Part shown: one piece after another, positions 45,706 through 57,173 of the stretch
Numbering within the stretch: position 1 is the first letter of the stretch
Layout of the letters: every line of letters begins with the position of its first letter
Source: Ophiobolus disseminans
Lineage: Eukaryota > Ascomycota > Dothideomycetes > Pleosporales > Phaeosphaeriaceae
NCBI GenBank assembly: GCA_010093685.1
Contig: MU006219.1
Span: forward strand, 1,135,531-1,199,530
Length of the DNA: 64,000 bases
Direction: 5' to 3'
Notes under the pieces: model-generated
Seen by the model: only the letters and a program-made list of their open reading frames with translations
Told to the model about the DNA's origin: nothing
The model's database searches: none
Made by a program: the position numbers and the translations under genes

Positions 45706-47358
45706 ATGTCTCCTCGAACATGCTGCCTAAGCGGTACATTGACGCCGTTCCTCTACCCCGCCTTCTACCAATCATCACTTGCTTCAGCTGCGCGCAGATG
45801 TTGCCTTGCAAGGCGGTTTCCGCTGCAATCGAGATGTAACTCGACAACCACGGAGAGCAGCAAGTCTTACGTCAATACAGACTCATCGCGGCTGGATCCT
45901 ACAGCAGACGACTACTCTCTGACACCTTTTGCCGACCGATGCATTCTGACGGTTGAAGCTGGTGGCGGCGGTCATGGTTGTGTATCGTTTCTGCGAGAGA
46001 AGTACATCGAAGAGGGACCTGCCAATGGAGGAGATGGCGGTAGTGGCGGTAACGTCTACATCCAGGCTGTGCGCGGGGAAACCTCACTGCACAAGCTCGC
46101 TCGACGGCGTCTCATCAAGGCTGGAAGAGGCCGCAATGGGCAAGGAAAAGTGAAGGGCGGGGAGCGCGGCGCAGACATTTTGATCACCGTACCTATAGGG
46201 ACAATCGTGCGCGAGATACAGCGTGTTGATCCAATCGCAGCACTGGAGGAAGAACACCGAAAAACCGAGATGAACGGAGAGGAGGGGCCTGGTGAAGAGG
46301 GCAAAGCAAGCTATAACAAGACGAGATGGCTTGTATACCCCGGCACCATACCATCTGAATTGAACAGGATGACCTTTCCGAAACTCCCTCCACCTCGACG
46401 ATCCCATCTCGCGGCACTCGAGCCGCAAGCGCCTATGTGGCTCGACCTAGACAAGCACATGGAGACGCCTCTGTTGATAGCAGCTGGCGCAATGGGCGGC
46501 TTGGGCAATCCGCACTTCATGACACCATACAATTCGAGGCCAAAGATGGCGACACGAGGAGATGAAGGGTTGAAAATCTCGGTCCAGCTTGAATTGAAGA
46601 TTCTTGCAGATCTGGGACTGGTTGGGTTGCCTAATGCTGGTAAGAGCACGCTTCTACGAGCTTTGAGCAACAGCCGCGCTCGTGTGGGCAATTGGGCATT
46701 TACAACCCTTCAACCAAATGTTGGCACGGTTGTGCTCGACAACCACAAGGGGCGCCCGCTCGTCACTTCACGCAGACGGAACGGCGAATTGCGAGAGAAC
46801 TTTACAGTCGCCGATGTGCCTGGACTCATTGAAGACGCCCATCTAGACAAAGGTCTGGGCTTGGGATTTCTGCGACACATTGAACGCGCAGCGGTCCTTG
46901 CATTTGTCGTTGATCTCTCAGCTGGTGATGCCGTAGACGCCGTGAAGCTGCTTTGGCGCGAAGTCTCGGAGTACGAAACGATGCGCGGAAAAGAGCTAAA
47001 CGCGGAGACCGAGCGCAGAACAGTAACGTACCAGCCTGCGAACATGAAAGCATCGCCTGACCTTGATGATTCGCCAATCCTCGATCCATCGCCAGAGCCT
47101 CTGCCTTTTCTGTCATCAACGCCCATCTCCTCTAAGCCCTGGTTCGTTGTCGCTACCAAGGCAGACCTACCAGACACCCAGGCAAACTACAAGGCTCTCG
47201 AGCAGTACCTCGACGCCGTAAAGGCTGGTGCGCAGCCTCATCCCAGCAAGCGCAAGCACGCTTGGAAAAGGAATCCGCAGGCTGTGCCCGTGAGCGCAAT
47301 TAAAGCCGAAGGAGTGGAAGTCATCCCGCAGCTGGTTATGGACTTGCTGGAAGAATAG
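45706..47358 (+). CDS. Obg-family GTPase, mitochondrial (Mtg2-like)
   Basis: 550 aa, single exon. The N-terminus is rich in Arg, Ser and hydrophobic residues without acidic ones, like a mitochondrial targeting peptide, which is why I chose the ATG at 45706 over 45616. The Gly-rich Obg fold follows (AGGGGHGCVSFLREK, GPANGGDGGSGGNVY). The GTPase part shows G1 GLPNAGKST at 307-315, G3 DVPGLIED from 370, and G4-like TKAD at 484-487. In yeast Mtg2 binds the mitochondrial large ribosomal subunit and is needed for its assembly. The G3-G4 spacing of about 115 residues is long because of a Pro/Asp-rich insert. A second insert splits the Obg domain. Confidence 0.92.
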   Translation: MSPRTCCLSGTLTPFLYPAFYQSSLASAARRCCLARRFPLQSRCNSTTTESSKSYVNTDSSRLDPTADDYSLTPFADRCILTVEAGGGGHGCVSFLREKYIEEGPANGGDGGSGGNVYIQAVRGETSLHKLARRRLIKAGRGRNGQGKVKGGERGADILITVPIGTIVREIQRVDPIAALEEEHRKTEMNGEEGPGEEGKASYNKTRWLVYPGTIPSELNRMTFPKLPPPRRSHLAALEPQAPMWLDLDKHMETPLLIAAGAMGGLGNPHFMTPYNSRPKMATRGDEGLKISVQLELKILADLGLVGLPNAGKSTLLRALSNSRARVGNWAFTTLQPNVGTVVLDNHKGRPLVTSRRRNGELRENFTVADVPGLIEDAHLDKGLGLGFLRHIERAAVLAFVVDLSAGDAVDAVKLLWREVSEYETMRGKELNAETERRTVTYQPANMKASPDLDDSPILDPSPEPLPFLSSTPISSKPWFVVATKADLPDTQANYKALEQYLDAVKAGAQPHPSKRKHAWKRNPQAVPVSAIKAEGVEVIPQLVMDLLEE

Positions 47359-48026
47359 CTCATTTATTTAGAATCGATACATGTTCTTCTCACATCAATC
47401 TACTCGACCAAGATGGTAGTTCGTGCTGCTTACTGCTAGTATTGAACACGAGGCGCAGCAGCGCCATGCTGATGTCACCAAATTTAGCGCTGCAGGCTGC
47501 ATGCGAGATCCCCCACTTCGTGTCGATGATAGAGGGGTAATTTGAACAACTTCGCAGAGCTCTGATATCCTACATTCTTTTCTGATTACATCTTGTATGC
47601 TTTTGCTGTGTTGCTGTTGATTTACGCTGCGCCTCTGCATTATTGCTGTCTGAGGGGCGGGCGTATCGGTTCAAAGTAACAAAATGGCCCACGTACCGTG
47701 TCAATCAACACATGCCCGAAGGCAATACTATGAGCTGGCTATATCCAGGTACCTTTTGCAGCCAAATTGAACAGTGAATGTACCACTGAATTGTACCTGG
47801 CTGATACATGCTGTCTCCAATAGCTCGAGTAGAATGTTACGAACGCATTCTCGTATGAAGCAAATTGCGCCGTCAGCAGTGCTGGGCGGGACGCTAGGCA
47901 CTTTTGATGTTTGCGCACTGGCCACTCTGTGCTCCGCTAGTGCACTGTCGCGCTTTCCTATCGCGCAACAAAGTCTTCAGATCGATCATACAGCGCACAT
48001 CTGCACCTTCAATATTTACATAGAAG
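47359..48026. other. Spacer between Obg and U6
   Basis: About 670 bp with no coding signal. It becomes AT-rich just before the U6 TATA box. Confidence 0.5.
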
Positions 48027-48036
48027 TATATATAAT
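48027..48036 (+). promoter_or_regulatory. U6 TATA box
   Basis: TATATATAAT about 25 bp before the predicted U6 start, the position expected for a TATA element that recruits TFIIIB. Confidence 0.7.
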
Positions 48037-48051
48037 ATTTTATTCCTTCTC

Positions 48052-48154
48052 TCTTCGCCTTCGGGCATTTGGTCAATTGAAACGATACAGAGAAGATTAG
48101 CATGGCCCCTGCACTAAGGATGACACGCTCAATCAAAGAGAAGCTACCATTTTT
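48052..48154 (+). ncRNA. U6 spliceosomal snRNA
   Basis: The sequence carries the hallmarks of U6. A 5' stem-loop with GCC-TTCG-GGC (48057-48066) is followed by ATTTGGTCAATTGAAACGAT (which also serves as an A-box-like element) and the ACAGAGA box at 48087-48093, which pairs with the 5' splice site. The AGC triad lies at 48099-48101, then the internal stem-loop region CCCCTGCACTAAGGATGACACG. The 3' end is a T7 run (48150-48156), a Pol III terminator. About 103 nt, the normal size. The exact 5' nucleotide is estimated from the stem and TATA spacing. No intron. U6 forms the catalytic core of the spliceosome with U2. A partial inverted copy lies 182 bp downstream. Confidence 0.93.
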
Positions 48155-48156
48155 TT
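48150..48156 (+). terminator. Pol III T-run terminator of U6
   Basis: Seven consecutive T on the U6 strand directly after the conserved 3' end. Confidence 0.8.
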
Positions 48157-48196
48157 CGCTCTTGGTTCTGCCCTTTGGCCCTTGTTCAAAAAAGGC

Positions 48197-48213
48197 TGCG
48201 AGTTCGAATCGCA
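48197..48213 (+). promoter_or_regulatory. B-box-like T arm downstream of U6
   Basis: TGCGA-GTTCGAA-TCGCA: a perfect 5-bp stem with a 7-nt T loop, and GAGTTCGAATC fits the TFIIIC B-box consensus. No matching acceptor or other tRNA arms lie upstream. In budding yeast the U6 gene uses a B box placed after its terminator. The position here, about 45 bp beyond the terminator, suggests the same use. A leftover tRNA T arm is the alternative. Confidence 0.55.
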
Positions 48214-48341
48214 CACGTGGAGCGTTGTGGTGTTCTTTTTTGCCCTTGGACCCTTCTTTCTGCACCCACGCTAACAATCACGGACACGAAACCTAAACAT
48301 GGCAAGTGGCTGCGACAAAACTACCCAAAAGCCAGACCAAG

Positions 48342-48418
48342 GCGAAAAAAATGGTAGCTTCTCTTTGATTGAGCGTGTCATCCTTAGTGCAGGGGCCATG
48401 CTAATCTTCTCTGTATCG
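48342..48418 (-). repeat. Inverted partial copy of U6 (5'-truncated)
   Basis: This 77-bp stretch is the exact reverse complement of 48083-48159. It covers U6 from just before the ACAGAGA box to the T7 run plus three bases beyond the terminator. It lacks the 5' stem and A-box part and has no TATA at the right distance, so it is unlikely to make U6. Beyond the T run, the flanks of both copies stay loosely alignable (CGCTCTTGGTTCTG against CGCCTTGGTCTGG), which points to a DNA-level duplication and not a retrocopy of the RNA. Confidence 0.92.
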
Positions 48419-51400
48419 GCGGCGCCGCTGCGCGGCGGGCGAGCTCACGCTCGCTGCTCCTGTTGCTGTCAGTATGAGCTGGATGTCCTCACTGAGTATA
48501 AATGTCTGGCTCTCGTGCCATATACCTGATCTCGCGTGAAGATCTTCAGAATGCGGTAAAATGACCTTCGGACGAAACTTGCTCTTGATGAGACAGCTTA
48601 CGAACTCGATATTCTTCCCTACTTTCGTGTGCGCTTTGTTTACCACTCGAACGGTATCTGTCGCTAAGACTACAGCCTTTCGTTCTCCGCGCTGACTCGA
48701 ACCTCACCTGTATCGCTTACCATGGTGTTCAACACCAAAGAGCAAGACTCATATCCTTCTAAGCAACTCAAGACTCTCTAAAAAATATATACCATCACGA
48801 TCTATCACGTATACCTTTGTAGCTTCACTGGTCGATCCGCACTTCGCCAACGCAGTGCCTGCAGTCACAGTCCTTCATGCACTCAGCAGCTATGAGCCAA
48901 GTGTTGCGCAATATCAACATGTCTACAATAATGAATAGTCTTCGACTCCAAAAGGCCCACGTATAGTGGATCTTTAGTCTTCCACGGTAAGCTTTAGATA
49001 TGAGTATCAATGTAATTGCTACACATAGTCTCATGCCATTGTACATAAGCACATCGGTGAATACCTTCGATTAAAATGCGCGAGGATATTCAGGATGCAG
49101 TATAGCCACAACATGCGAAAAATTAAAATCTAAGTCTGGTTAGAACATAGCTATCACAACGCCTTGCAGTCCTCAGAATCTTGCCGCGCTCATCTCCATA
49201 CTCCTAATCTTTACGGATAAGCTTCAGTCAAATCACGCCGAGGATATCCTCATCGTGGTGTACCAACTCGTCGCGCATCCTCCAAGGGCGGAGATCATGC
49301 CAGATAATCCTCGTAAAGATGCTGACTCTTATCACATCCAAAATGCGTCTTAAGATATTCACCACGTTTCAGCCCTTATCTTGCTATCGTAAAGATTTAG
49401 ATTCCACCCAAAGCTTGTCAGCGCTGAGACGGTTTCTTACACACAGTGAGATAGCACTACGCGACGAGAGTAACCGCAAAATCTGCATAGAGCTTTATTT
49501 TCCAAGGAATGTCTTCTATTGCGCTGATACGCAAGCGCCAAAGCCTTGCAGCGCGGCCCGCCCGTGACAGGCGGGTAGATTTTGCCATACGGCCGAGAAC
49601 CAAGGCCCCGGGATCCTTCACACATACCCGATTTACGCCCGTCCCTATCCCCGCGAGATATATACTTCGCGTCTCTGATCTGCTCTGATCTGCTCACATC
49701 CTGGTGCTTGCATTGAGGACATAGGCCCACGACATGAAACCACGTTCACCGGATCCTTTCACAAACGTGCTACTTCTCAAGCCAGGGCAGATCACGGGTA
49801 ACATGGTAGCGGGGCCGTACAGATAGCGGGGCTGTGTACACGGGCGATTGGGTACGTCACTGACTGGCAAGAAAAGTAAGGAGACGTAGAGCGAAGCGAC
49901 GGAGAATGTCGAGATAACTTTTGTGTAACATGGTGCGCTGGCTGGTGGGAATGCGGCTTGTCGAAGGAGACGCGCGCACTAAGTTCTAAGTGCTCGAAAG
50001 ATAAAGTTAACTATTTGAGCATGTTACGATAAACAGTGCAAGTCTAATAGAGGGGCAGTCAATAGTAAATAGTGAGGCGGGCTTACCCTACATTGCCTAA
50101 TTCATGCCGTCCAGGGCACTGTAAGACGGATAGCGGGCGCAGTACTCGCACGGTACCACCTGTCAACTGTCAGTATCATGTTGGCCTACCACTGTCGTGG
50201 CACTTGTATCGCCCCTGAACATCTGACCAGCCGCCCTGGCAGTCGACAACAGCTCGGCAAGGCTATGCACGCGCCCTGAGCCCGATCTGGACGCCCTCCG
50301 CCGAAGCGGTCGAATAGAATATGTAGGTTTCTCTCGGCCGGGAAAAGTTTGGTGTTCGTGCAATCGACTGTGACCGCAAGCGTGATGGCGTTTCAGGGAA
50401 GTATTGAATGGTAGTTTAGTGTAAACTAGGCAGACGGCCCGGTCTATAGCTTAAGCATTGTTTTAATGGGAGGATAGGTAGACGTAGGATGCCACTAGCC
50501 ACTGGAATGTTGACGTGGTACATACCTTGGGAGGGCGGGGCGATCTCGTCGTTCCACCTGAGTACACGACTAAGGATACCCTGGCCCCGAACCCGTCTCA
50601 CGGACGCCCAACTCGTCCTGACAGCTGCACGAAAGCGGCTGTCCAAGGTGAGTTTCGCTTGTTTCTGCCCTTTGCGGGGTGGAGGACTTGATGCTCACCT
50701 GCCATCCTGGCTCGTCCGACCACACCAAAAGCGCCACAAAGCTTGATTGCATCACAACAGCTGTCAGTCAGAACCTACCATATCACCGTCACTTGTCTGT
50801 CCTCGAGCACTTCGTACTTCATTGAATCTGTTGTAGGCCGTCGTGTCTCCAAGCGCGTCGTCATCTGTGCCGCCGTTCGCAATGGTTCTTGAATATATAG
50901 CGGGACTTTGTGCCTTAGTAGGGCAATCGTGAGAGGGTTAATTCTAGCGTAAATCCACCCCAGTCCACAATAAGGACGATCTCCGGAAGTGTTTATAGTT
51001 TCCCGTTGGAATCGAGATCGAAGGGAGGAGGTTTTTAGGTGGACCGGACCTGTGTGTTGGTGCTGATAGCTCCTGCACTGCCATACCTATCCGGGCGTGG
51101 CACACACACGCTCCCAACGTGTCACGCATCTAGCACGACATGAGCCGATTTTGACAAGGTCGTCGCACGTTATGCTGAGACCTTCTCCATAGACTCCCGC
51201 TGGTTCTTCGGATGATAGTCCGAACTGTTGTGAAATGGTCTCGAGACATGACGGGTGGTTCGCGCGTATTAGTGTGTTGTGGTGTATTCGATGGAGTTAA
51301 CGCCTGGGATTGAATGAATCGTGATATGTGGACATAGTCCTCCGGCGCTGTTTAGCTGTAGAAGCCCGAGATGGCGAAGCAGAGCAGTAACGTTGCTAGT

Positions 51401-54400
51401 ATAGAGAGTAATGTTGGCGCCGGCCGTTCCCGCAGCAACAGTACTATGTACCAGGACCTGTGATCTGAGTAATTAGTGCCAATACAAAACACCTCTCTGT
51501 TGTGTGGAGATAGATGGCCCAGATGCATTACATCCTAGGTCAACGGGAGCAAGCCCGATTCGCTACTCCAAAGCTCTTTCTTTTAAAAGCGCAAAGTCGA
51601 TGACGAAAACATGTACCGCAGCACTGTAGCTCTGCGATTTAAGTTTCCACCGTCGATACTACTCCCGTGTCTGTAATCTTGGATCAATGAACTCCGTGTT
51701 GCACTTGCGCCCTCGCGCATTTACTTCGTGCGCAATTTGGCAGAGCCAATCAACGAACCCAATGTGGCAAGGTAACCGTCGCGCTCGACATTTGTATGGC
51801 CACTGTGATAGAAATGTTACTGAATGGGGAAGCATCCCCGGTGAACCACAAATGGGCGATGAATTCGCTTGAGAGATGCACAGCCGATGGTACAGCAGGT
51901 TCACATTCCCTTGTTGTCGATGCGATCTGGCAAACCAAACTGAGAAGATCTCGGAAGTCTGGCTGCCGCTGAACAATCGCCTTGGGAAAGCCAAGCTACG
52001 CCGAGACTAAGACGATGTGTGACTTCGTCACCTTGGGATTATGCTCGCCCAAGGTCTCACATTACTTTTCTCAGTGAAGAGGACAATGCTCGACTCGAGA
52101 ATGAGTCCACTGAGAATCATGTGAGCTGAGTGATGGCTATGTCCGTCGCGAGTATGATAGCGACTGTCGCTAACAGATCAATTGATGGGTCGAACAAGTC
52201 GTTCGCATGCTTGAGCAAGTCCCCACGAACGGCCTCTACGTGAAGATATGTCAAACCAATCTTTCGGAACTGTGCATCCAGCGGAAGCGGGTGAGAGTTT
52301 TAGGCAGCACGGTGAATCGATAGTGATATGCAGTCGCACACCACCTAGGCGCTGCGCGAATGACCTGCCGTCTCAAAGGTGCAGGAAGGCTTCGACCAAT
52401 AGATACAGGTGCCATACACGACTCATAGTATGACCTCACGAAGGCGCTCTGCTCTGACCGGACGGTAGTGTGTGTTGTTCGAATCTCCCACCGCCGGTCG
52501 CGCGCAGTGACAGCGGGCCACACGGCCATGTACCTAGGAGGGCCGCATGACAGCGCCGCTGCGCCAGGTCTTGCATAACGCGATTCCAGAACTGCCCTGA
52601 AAGAATATCTCGTCAATCAGCGATCGCGGGTCGCGGCAGCTGGAGCTGCAGCTTGGCCTTTGTCGTCTTTGGGCGGTCTGTACTGAGACATAAACACCGC
52701 CTTCTCAACAAGGACGGCCCACAACCGGTCCAAACATACACAACTGCGGGACCAGAACATCTTTCTTTGTTGATGGCGTCCGGTGAAGCACGACTCAGAC
52801 AAATTCCCTTCCATCTCTTCCATGGCAAGCAAGTAAGGTGGCTTGCGTTGGGCTCCCGTGTCTCAAGTGAGCATGGAGGCCGACCCTGATGAGAGACACC
52901 TCTTTGCTTTTTGCAGCGTCACACAGACTTGCCGGTACGGCCAGTATTGCGAGTTACCAGGGGGTTGGCCGTGGCTCGCTCGAGTATTGTGAACGGGAAC
53001 AAGGCTAACATCACACCCCGAAATCGGGTTGGCCAACCAATTTCTTCATACGTTTCGCAATTGTGCAGACTGCCGAAATGTCCTTTGATGATAGAGATGG
53101 GACCACGTTTGCAGTGCGGATGGATAGGCGGTACGTGCACTTGTCCTACACGGGAAGCTGCAGGTAAAAAAGTAGCCGATTCGTCCTTTCCTGCTATGTC
53201 AATTAGGAGACATGACAAGCCGATCAGATGTGCCAAGAAGGCAGCTCGATACTTTCTCCCTGTTGGGGTCAGTGGCATGGTTGGAGCTCCCTAGAGTGGC
53301 CCACACGAGGCTGATAGTCATGCTCTCGATATCACTCAGAAGAGATGATGTTTCTCCATTGTCAGACCAAACATCGCGTGTGGAGCTTCAGAGCAGCCAA
53401 AAATAAGCTAGAACGCTTGGAAAGCACACCTGTAAGCGAAGGCGTGAAGTTCCGGTACTTTTGCAAGATTGCCACACATTCGCACGTCCAGTAATTGATT
53501 GGATTTGTCTCGGTTGATTCGTTCAAGCTCAACCAGGACAAAGCGAGCACAGTAGGGGTACCTCTGGCTGCAGGGTTCAGTATGAGTGTTTGACGCCGTG
53601 CGACGCAAATGCCTCGATTCTATCTTCCTACCATCGCACTGTCCTGGTTCCAGCTCTTGCTTTCGGTAACAGTCGTTTGGTCCAATTAGCGCAGTTGCCG
53701 CTTTTCGAGCTGTCAAGCCATCTAGTGTGCGTTCTGAGACCCCAGCATGCACATTTGCACACCGGACGCGGTCTGCAAGACGCTTGGACGAGCTTTGACG
53801 ACGCACGTAGGCGTAGTAAATGGCGGACCGAATAAAGAGTAAGGATGACTTGTGGAAAGAACCCGGCAATAACACAAGTACCTCGTCCACACCTGGGTGC
53901 GTATCCGTCGCTTTTTCAGCAACCGCCATATACCCACGTCGTCGAACAGGTGTAGACCAAAGCAGACTCTATCTCGTCAAGTGCCACCCCAGATCTGGTA
54001 GGAAGGCTCCAAGTAAACGCTCTTTGCTATGTCATCTGCTGACGTCCTTACCCCACAATCGAAAGTTACTGGTGGACCTGTGCTATTGCGGTAGCCGAGC
54101 AGGATTATTCGTTGGACACCACACGAGGACATCTAATCGCCACGGGATCGAGCCGTTTGTCGAGCGCCACCTTACATCGGACCAGACCAGCGTGTCTCCA
54201 CATCCCACCACTGTTCAGTCCAGGTTCTGTCAAGCTTTCGGTTTCAAGTCATTCTCCGAGCACAGTACGTGCGTTTCTCCATCTTCCGCCGCGTACTTGA
54301 CGTTGTCTAACGAGATCTGTAGATTGTTGAACTTGACCGTGGCGCATTTGTAGAGTGACCTCGCCTCGTTGTCGTATAAGGTGACCGATCGTCCTCGTGG

Positions 54401-54632
54401 ACACTGCGCAAACGCACTGGTAGCCAGCCTCTTCATCCCGTCCACTCCCAACATACTTCTTTCATCTCAACGTACGCTCTCGTTCCACAGCAGCTTAGCC
54501 TTGCTTTTTGGACCTGGTTCTTGCAGTCTCAAGTCCGCCATCCTTGACAGGTACTGGCACCGGTGCCTTGCGACAAATTCCGAAGACAACGCTTGATCCT
54601 TCAAACAAGCAACCCTAAGTTCACGCGCCACC
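48419..54632. other. Gene-poor block of 6.2 kb
   Basis: No supported gene. The part at about 48700-49450 is somewhat AT-rich and contains minus-strand fragments reminiscent of decayed coding sequence (RDELVHHDEDIL) that I could not assign. Frames of 120-177 codons (minus 52251-52616, minus 53408-53929, plus 53820-54353) overlap on opposite strands and lack domains. A short repeat CTCTGATCTG occurs twice near 49675. The last 1-2 kb may be a long promoter and leader of the APSES gene. Confidence 0.5.
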
Positions 54633-56109
54633 ATGAACATACACTCGCTGCTCAACCCAGTATGTGGTGACGACCATCGCTTCCGCGGTTTAGCTTCTCC
54701 CGTCCAGGCACCCATGCCATACTCTACGCCGCCGAACGTTCTTCCGAAACGACAAAAGATGCCAAAAGATGCTCCGATCTTCTCTGAGGGCAACAAGATT
54801 GTCGGCGTCGTCAACTATTCTCCATATGAAGCTAGAGATGACCAAGACTTGGTAGCTCAGCATCAACGATTCCAGATTTACCCTTTAGGCGAGATCTACA
54901 AGAAAGGCGTACGGCACATCCCTTACAACAGCGACAAGAAGGACTTCCTAGACAAGACAGGACGTGACGCATTCGAAAGTAAGTTGTCCTGCAGACTGTC
55001 GTGGACCATACTAATCAGCCGATAGTGTTCCAGTACACATACAAGAGACCTGGAGAGGAGAAGGAGTATGTCGTCGTGTGGGACTACAACGTCGGGCTGG
55101 TGCGCATGACACCCTTCTTCAAATCTTGCAAGTACTCAAAAGTATGTCGCTCGTTTCTCTACGTGCAGGCTTGCCCGCTGACAGTCGCAGACCATACCCG
55201 CCAAGGCCTTGAGAGAGAATCCGGGGTTGAAAGACATTAGCTACAGCATCACAGGTGGTGCGCTTGTCTGTCAAGGTCAGTCGAGATTTCACGACATTTG
55301 AAAGAACGACTCACTAACGTTGTCCAGGCTACTGGATGCCGTATCAAGCCGCCAAAGCCGTAGCCGCGACCTTCTGCTACGATATCCGGTGGGCACTGAC
55401 ACCGGTCTTCGGCAACGACTTCCCTTCAATGTGCCTCCACCCGAAGGATCCCAGCTTTGCGAAATTCCTCATCGACCCAGCGATTGTACAATACTGCACC
55501 TCGGAGACAGGCCGGTTTCGAACAGACGGCATGTCTTACCGTCTCTCAGAGTCGAACGTGCTGCCTGTCGACTCGCCTAAGACGCAACTTGGTTCTCCGC
55601 CATGGAACTCGCGGGTGTCGAAGCAGCGACGTGCGCGACCAGCTGACGTCGAGAGCGGATACGGGACCGACACCGATCAGAGCGACAAATGGGCGTTCTC
55701 TACCCAGGTCTCTCCTCGTAGTCGGTGGACGCCGGTGAACAGGTCGCTGTCTCCATGCTCTCCACGCACGACCAACTCTTCCGCAATGAGTTCTCCTATC
55801 GGCACCAAGACGCTTCCACTGATCCAGATGCCGACTTCGGCTCCGAGAGTGTACTACAACGACCATTTCCGCACGAAGCGAACACACTCCAAGGTGGCTT
55901 ACAGCGACACTTGCGAAGAGGAGATCATGGCTCGTCCTCAGACCGCTGGTACTTTCAGCAGCAACGTCGAGACGGTTTCGCAGGGTGCTGGCTATGGCGG
56001 TCACACGCCGAGCGAAATTGATACCGCCCAGCTGCTGTTGTCGTTGGGTGCAGGTGAGAAGGCGTTGTTGCCGCCTACGAAGCGGACGCGTCGTGGCTCG
56101 ACCATGTAA
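54633..56109 (+). CDS. APSES-domain transcription regulator, Xbp1-like
   Basis: 442 aa from exons 54633-54978, 55026-55141, 55191-55275 and 55328-56109. The start has a strong context (CGCCACCATGA). The APSES/KilA-N-type DNA-binding region covers about residues 80-240: [83 protein letters not shown]. The [16 protein letters not shown] block is the signature of the Xbp1 branch, whose yeast member is a stress-induced repressor acting in starvation and quiescence. The C-terminal half is Ser/Pro/Arg-rich, disordered, and ends with a basic KRTRRGS that may be nuclear targeting. The large empty region upstream suggests complex control, which is inference. Confidence 0.88.
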
Positions 56110-56397
56110 GGGGTCCAGCTCTCACCTTCCTCATCCTCGTCATGACTCGAGCATGGCTGGCGGCCCCTTCCCTTTCCGTCTCTACACGACGCATCAGTTC
56201 TTCTAGCGCTCATTGTTGGCACTCGTTGCGCAACTTGCATTTGGATGGGTTATTTCTTACGGCGTTCACGGTAATTTCACACGATACTCCTCACAGGAAA
56301 ATGCATCGCAACATCATACTCAAAAGTGTAGATAACGGATCATGATTCACAGCCTTATCACTGTCATCTATGCCACTATTTCCAGTGTGACCACGGC

Positions 56398-57173
56398 TTA
56401 CTTTGACTTCGCCTGCGCCTTTAGACTCTCAATCTTCTTCTTCGTGCCTTCAATCGTAGACTCCTCATCCCAGATATACGTGACACTCTCCTGCTTGATC
56501 ACCTCAGCCGCCCATTTTGAAAAGTTGGGCAGCTTGTCGACCCCATCCACAAGCGCCTGAGGCAGTAGTCCATGCCTGCTGAGCGCGTACACACGCAGTA
56601 TGAACGGCGCAGTCAGCACCTCAGCCAACGTCACCTTGCTGCTACCACCGAAGAACGGGCTGGCATCTTTGAGCAGCGGCTCGATTTCCTTGCCAACGGT
56701 ATCTACAAAGTCTTTGGTGAGTCTCTCCTTCTCGGCGTCGTCGTCTGCGCGCAGGATCTGGAACCAGTGGCTTCCGACTTTAGAAAACCAGGTGTCGACG
56801 AAGAAGTTGATGCGTGCGCGGGTCAGCGCGTCCTTGGGGTTGCCAGCAGCGGGGAAGACGTGAGACGGGTATGCGTCGGCCAGGAAGGTAGAGACGATGC
56901 CGGACTCTGTGATGATCTCGCCGTTGACGTCGATGGATGGAACCAGGCCGCGCTATGGACTGAATCAATATGCATATGGGATTGGAGAGAGGTTGATACA
57001 CTGACTGGGTTGATCTCCAAATACCACGGCTCCCTCGGCTTGTCCAAATCAATAATAACCTCATCATACTCCAGCCCCAACTCCTTCAACACAATATGCG
57101 CACGATGCGCCCACGGGCAGCGATGATTCGTGTACAGCTTGATCTTGGGCGCGTTTCCATTGACTTGAGCCAT
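56398..57173 (-). CDS. Glutathione S-transferase, omega-like
   Basis: 240 aa from exons 57173-57006 and 56952-56398. The N-terminal thioredoxin-like domain has KLYTNHRCPWAHRAHIVLKELGL with Cys19 in the CPWAHR motif, the active-site type of omega GSTs, and NPRGLVPSIDVNGEIITESG for glutathione binding. The helical C-terminal domain extends from about 100. Such enzymes reduce glutathione conjugates or act as thiol transferases in the cytosol. Oxidative-stress control by the AP-1 factor is plausible but not shown. Confidence 0.9.

Noticed and set aside
48190..48235. tRNA gene near the T arm at 48197-48213
   Set aside because: Only the T arm is present. No complementary acceptor strand, D arm or anticodon arm lies upstream.
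53408..54353. Open frames of 173 (-) and 177 (+) codons before the APSES gene
   Set aside because: Partly overlapping on opposite strands, with no recognisable motif. More likely leader or promoter sequence.
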